A stretch of DNA of 6,632 nt. It comes from Lachnoclostridium sp. UBA739. Lineage in GTDB: Bacteria; Bacillota_A; Clostridia; Lachnospirales; Lachnospiraceae. Shown here piece by piece: positions 6,281-6,632 of this stretch (its first letter is position 1; the number at the start of each line of letters is the position of its first letter). Under the pieces are notes generated by a model. That model had not been told where the DNA came from and ran no database searches. It worked only from the letters and a program-made list of their open reading frames with translations. The position numbers were made by a program, and so were the translations under genes. The stretch is taken from the NCBI GenBank assembly GCA_002297865.1, contig DBKX01000368.1, forward strand, positions 1-6,632, read 5' to 3'.

Positions 6281-6384
6281 ACAAAAAAGTTACGCGAAAA
6301 AGTTATTAATTGTGCATTAAAAAAGCTAATTTTGTGATAAACTAAATATGTTAAATTAGAGATTCGGAAAATAAGGTGTATAGC
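6281..6384 (+). other. Intergenic region between the AraC-family gene and the nitroreductase gene, with short direct repeats
   Basis: This AT-rich gap holds two exact copies of AAAAAGTTA (6284-6292 and 6297-6305), 13 bp apart, and a related AAAAAGCTA at 6320-6328. AraC-family proteins bind direct repeats, so these could be operator half-sites, though A-rich repeats arise easily by chance. No clear intrinsic terminator is visible after the regulator. AT-rich -10-like hexamers such as TAAACT (6338-6343) exist, but none has a well-spaced -35. Confidence 0.25.
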
Positions 6385-6632
6385 ATGAACCAGTATGATG
6401 CCATTTTTGTGAGAAAGTCTGTAAAAAGTTTTAAAACAGATTCTATAAGTGATAGAAATATTAGTCAAATACTTAATTTTGCTAATTATATAACTGACAT
6501 GTCAGGCAGGAATTCCGTTAATTTTGAGATATGGTCTTGTCAGGATAAGGCGAAAGCGATGGATTATCATTTTTCTGTAAAGGCTCCATATTATTTTGTG
6601 TTGTCTGCAGAGGATGAAGAAGATAGTTTCGT
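6385..6632 (+). CDS. Nitroreductase-family protein (3'-truncated)
   Basis: Start of a flavin-dependent nitroreductase-like oxidoreductase; 82 complete codons lie in the window with no stop, and the gene runs off the right edge. The N-terminus MNQYDAIFVRKSVKSFK is the typical opening of the family (YeAI..R+S+R.f), whose basic residues contact the FMN phosphate. The later VKAPYYFVLSAEDEE resembles the strand of TM1586-type members (APyYlvl). The ATG at 6385 is preceded by AAGGTG (6373-6378) with 6-nt spacing. The centre and C-terminal FMN-binding parts are missing, so substrate and subclass cannot be given. It lies 104 bp after the AraC-family gene and could be its target (inference from proximity). 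Confidence 0.8.
   Translation, partial: MNQYDAIFVRKSVKSFKTDSISDRNISQILNFANYITDMSGRNSVNFEIWSCQDKAKAMDYHFSVKAPYYFVLSAEDEEDSF

Overview
This is an AT-rich, low-GC Gram-positive window. The strong AGGAGG-like ribosome binding sites, sigma-A type promoters, Opp lipoprotein and codon usage suggest a Clostridia member, probably Lachnospiraceae-like. The taxon is inferred from sequence style only. All six genes are on the + strand.

Left part (1-2652): the end of an oligopeptide ABC transporter operon. It holds the 3' part of an OppF-type ATPase, a short gap with a weak hairpin, and a complete OppA-type substrate-binding lipoprotein. The unit closes with a textbook intrinsic terminator (perfect 16-bp stem plus T-run).

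Middle part (2653-5326): the interesting block, a compact three-gene operon that reads as a Pycsar-like (pyrimidine cyclase) anti-phage system. Gene 1 is an ImmA/IrrE-type zinc metallopeptidase. It resembles the CapP protease of CBASS but has no CapH/ImmR repressor beside it. Gene 2 overlaps gene 1 and encodes a class III-type nucleotidyl cyclase domain fused to a C-terminal Nudix domain with a degraded catalytic box. Gene 3, 12 bp further on, is a small membrane protein of the Pycsar effector (PycTM, formerly DUF5706) type. The proposed logic is that the cyclase makes a cyclic nucleotide on phage attack and the membrane effector then damages the membrane. Upstream are two candidate promoters. 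A palindrome (AGAACATATGTTCT) at the predicted start site of the first matches the Gram-positive LexA (SOS) box, so damage-inducible control is plausible. The peptidase would fit that theme, because CapP/ImmA proteins respond to DNA damage in known systems.

Right part (5327-6632): an AraC-family regulator with an N-terminal cupin, then the 5' part of a nitroreductase-family gene that leaves the window. These look like ordinary chromosomal genes. No RNA genes, CRISPR arrays or insertion sequences were seen.
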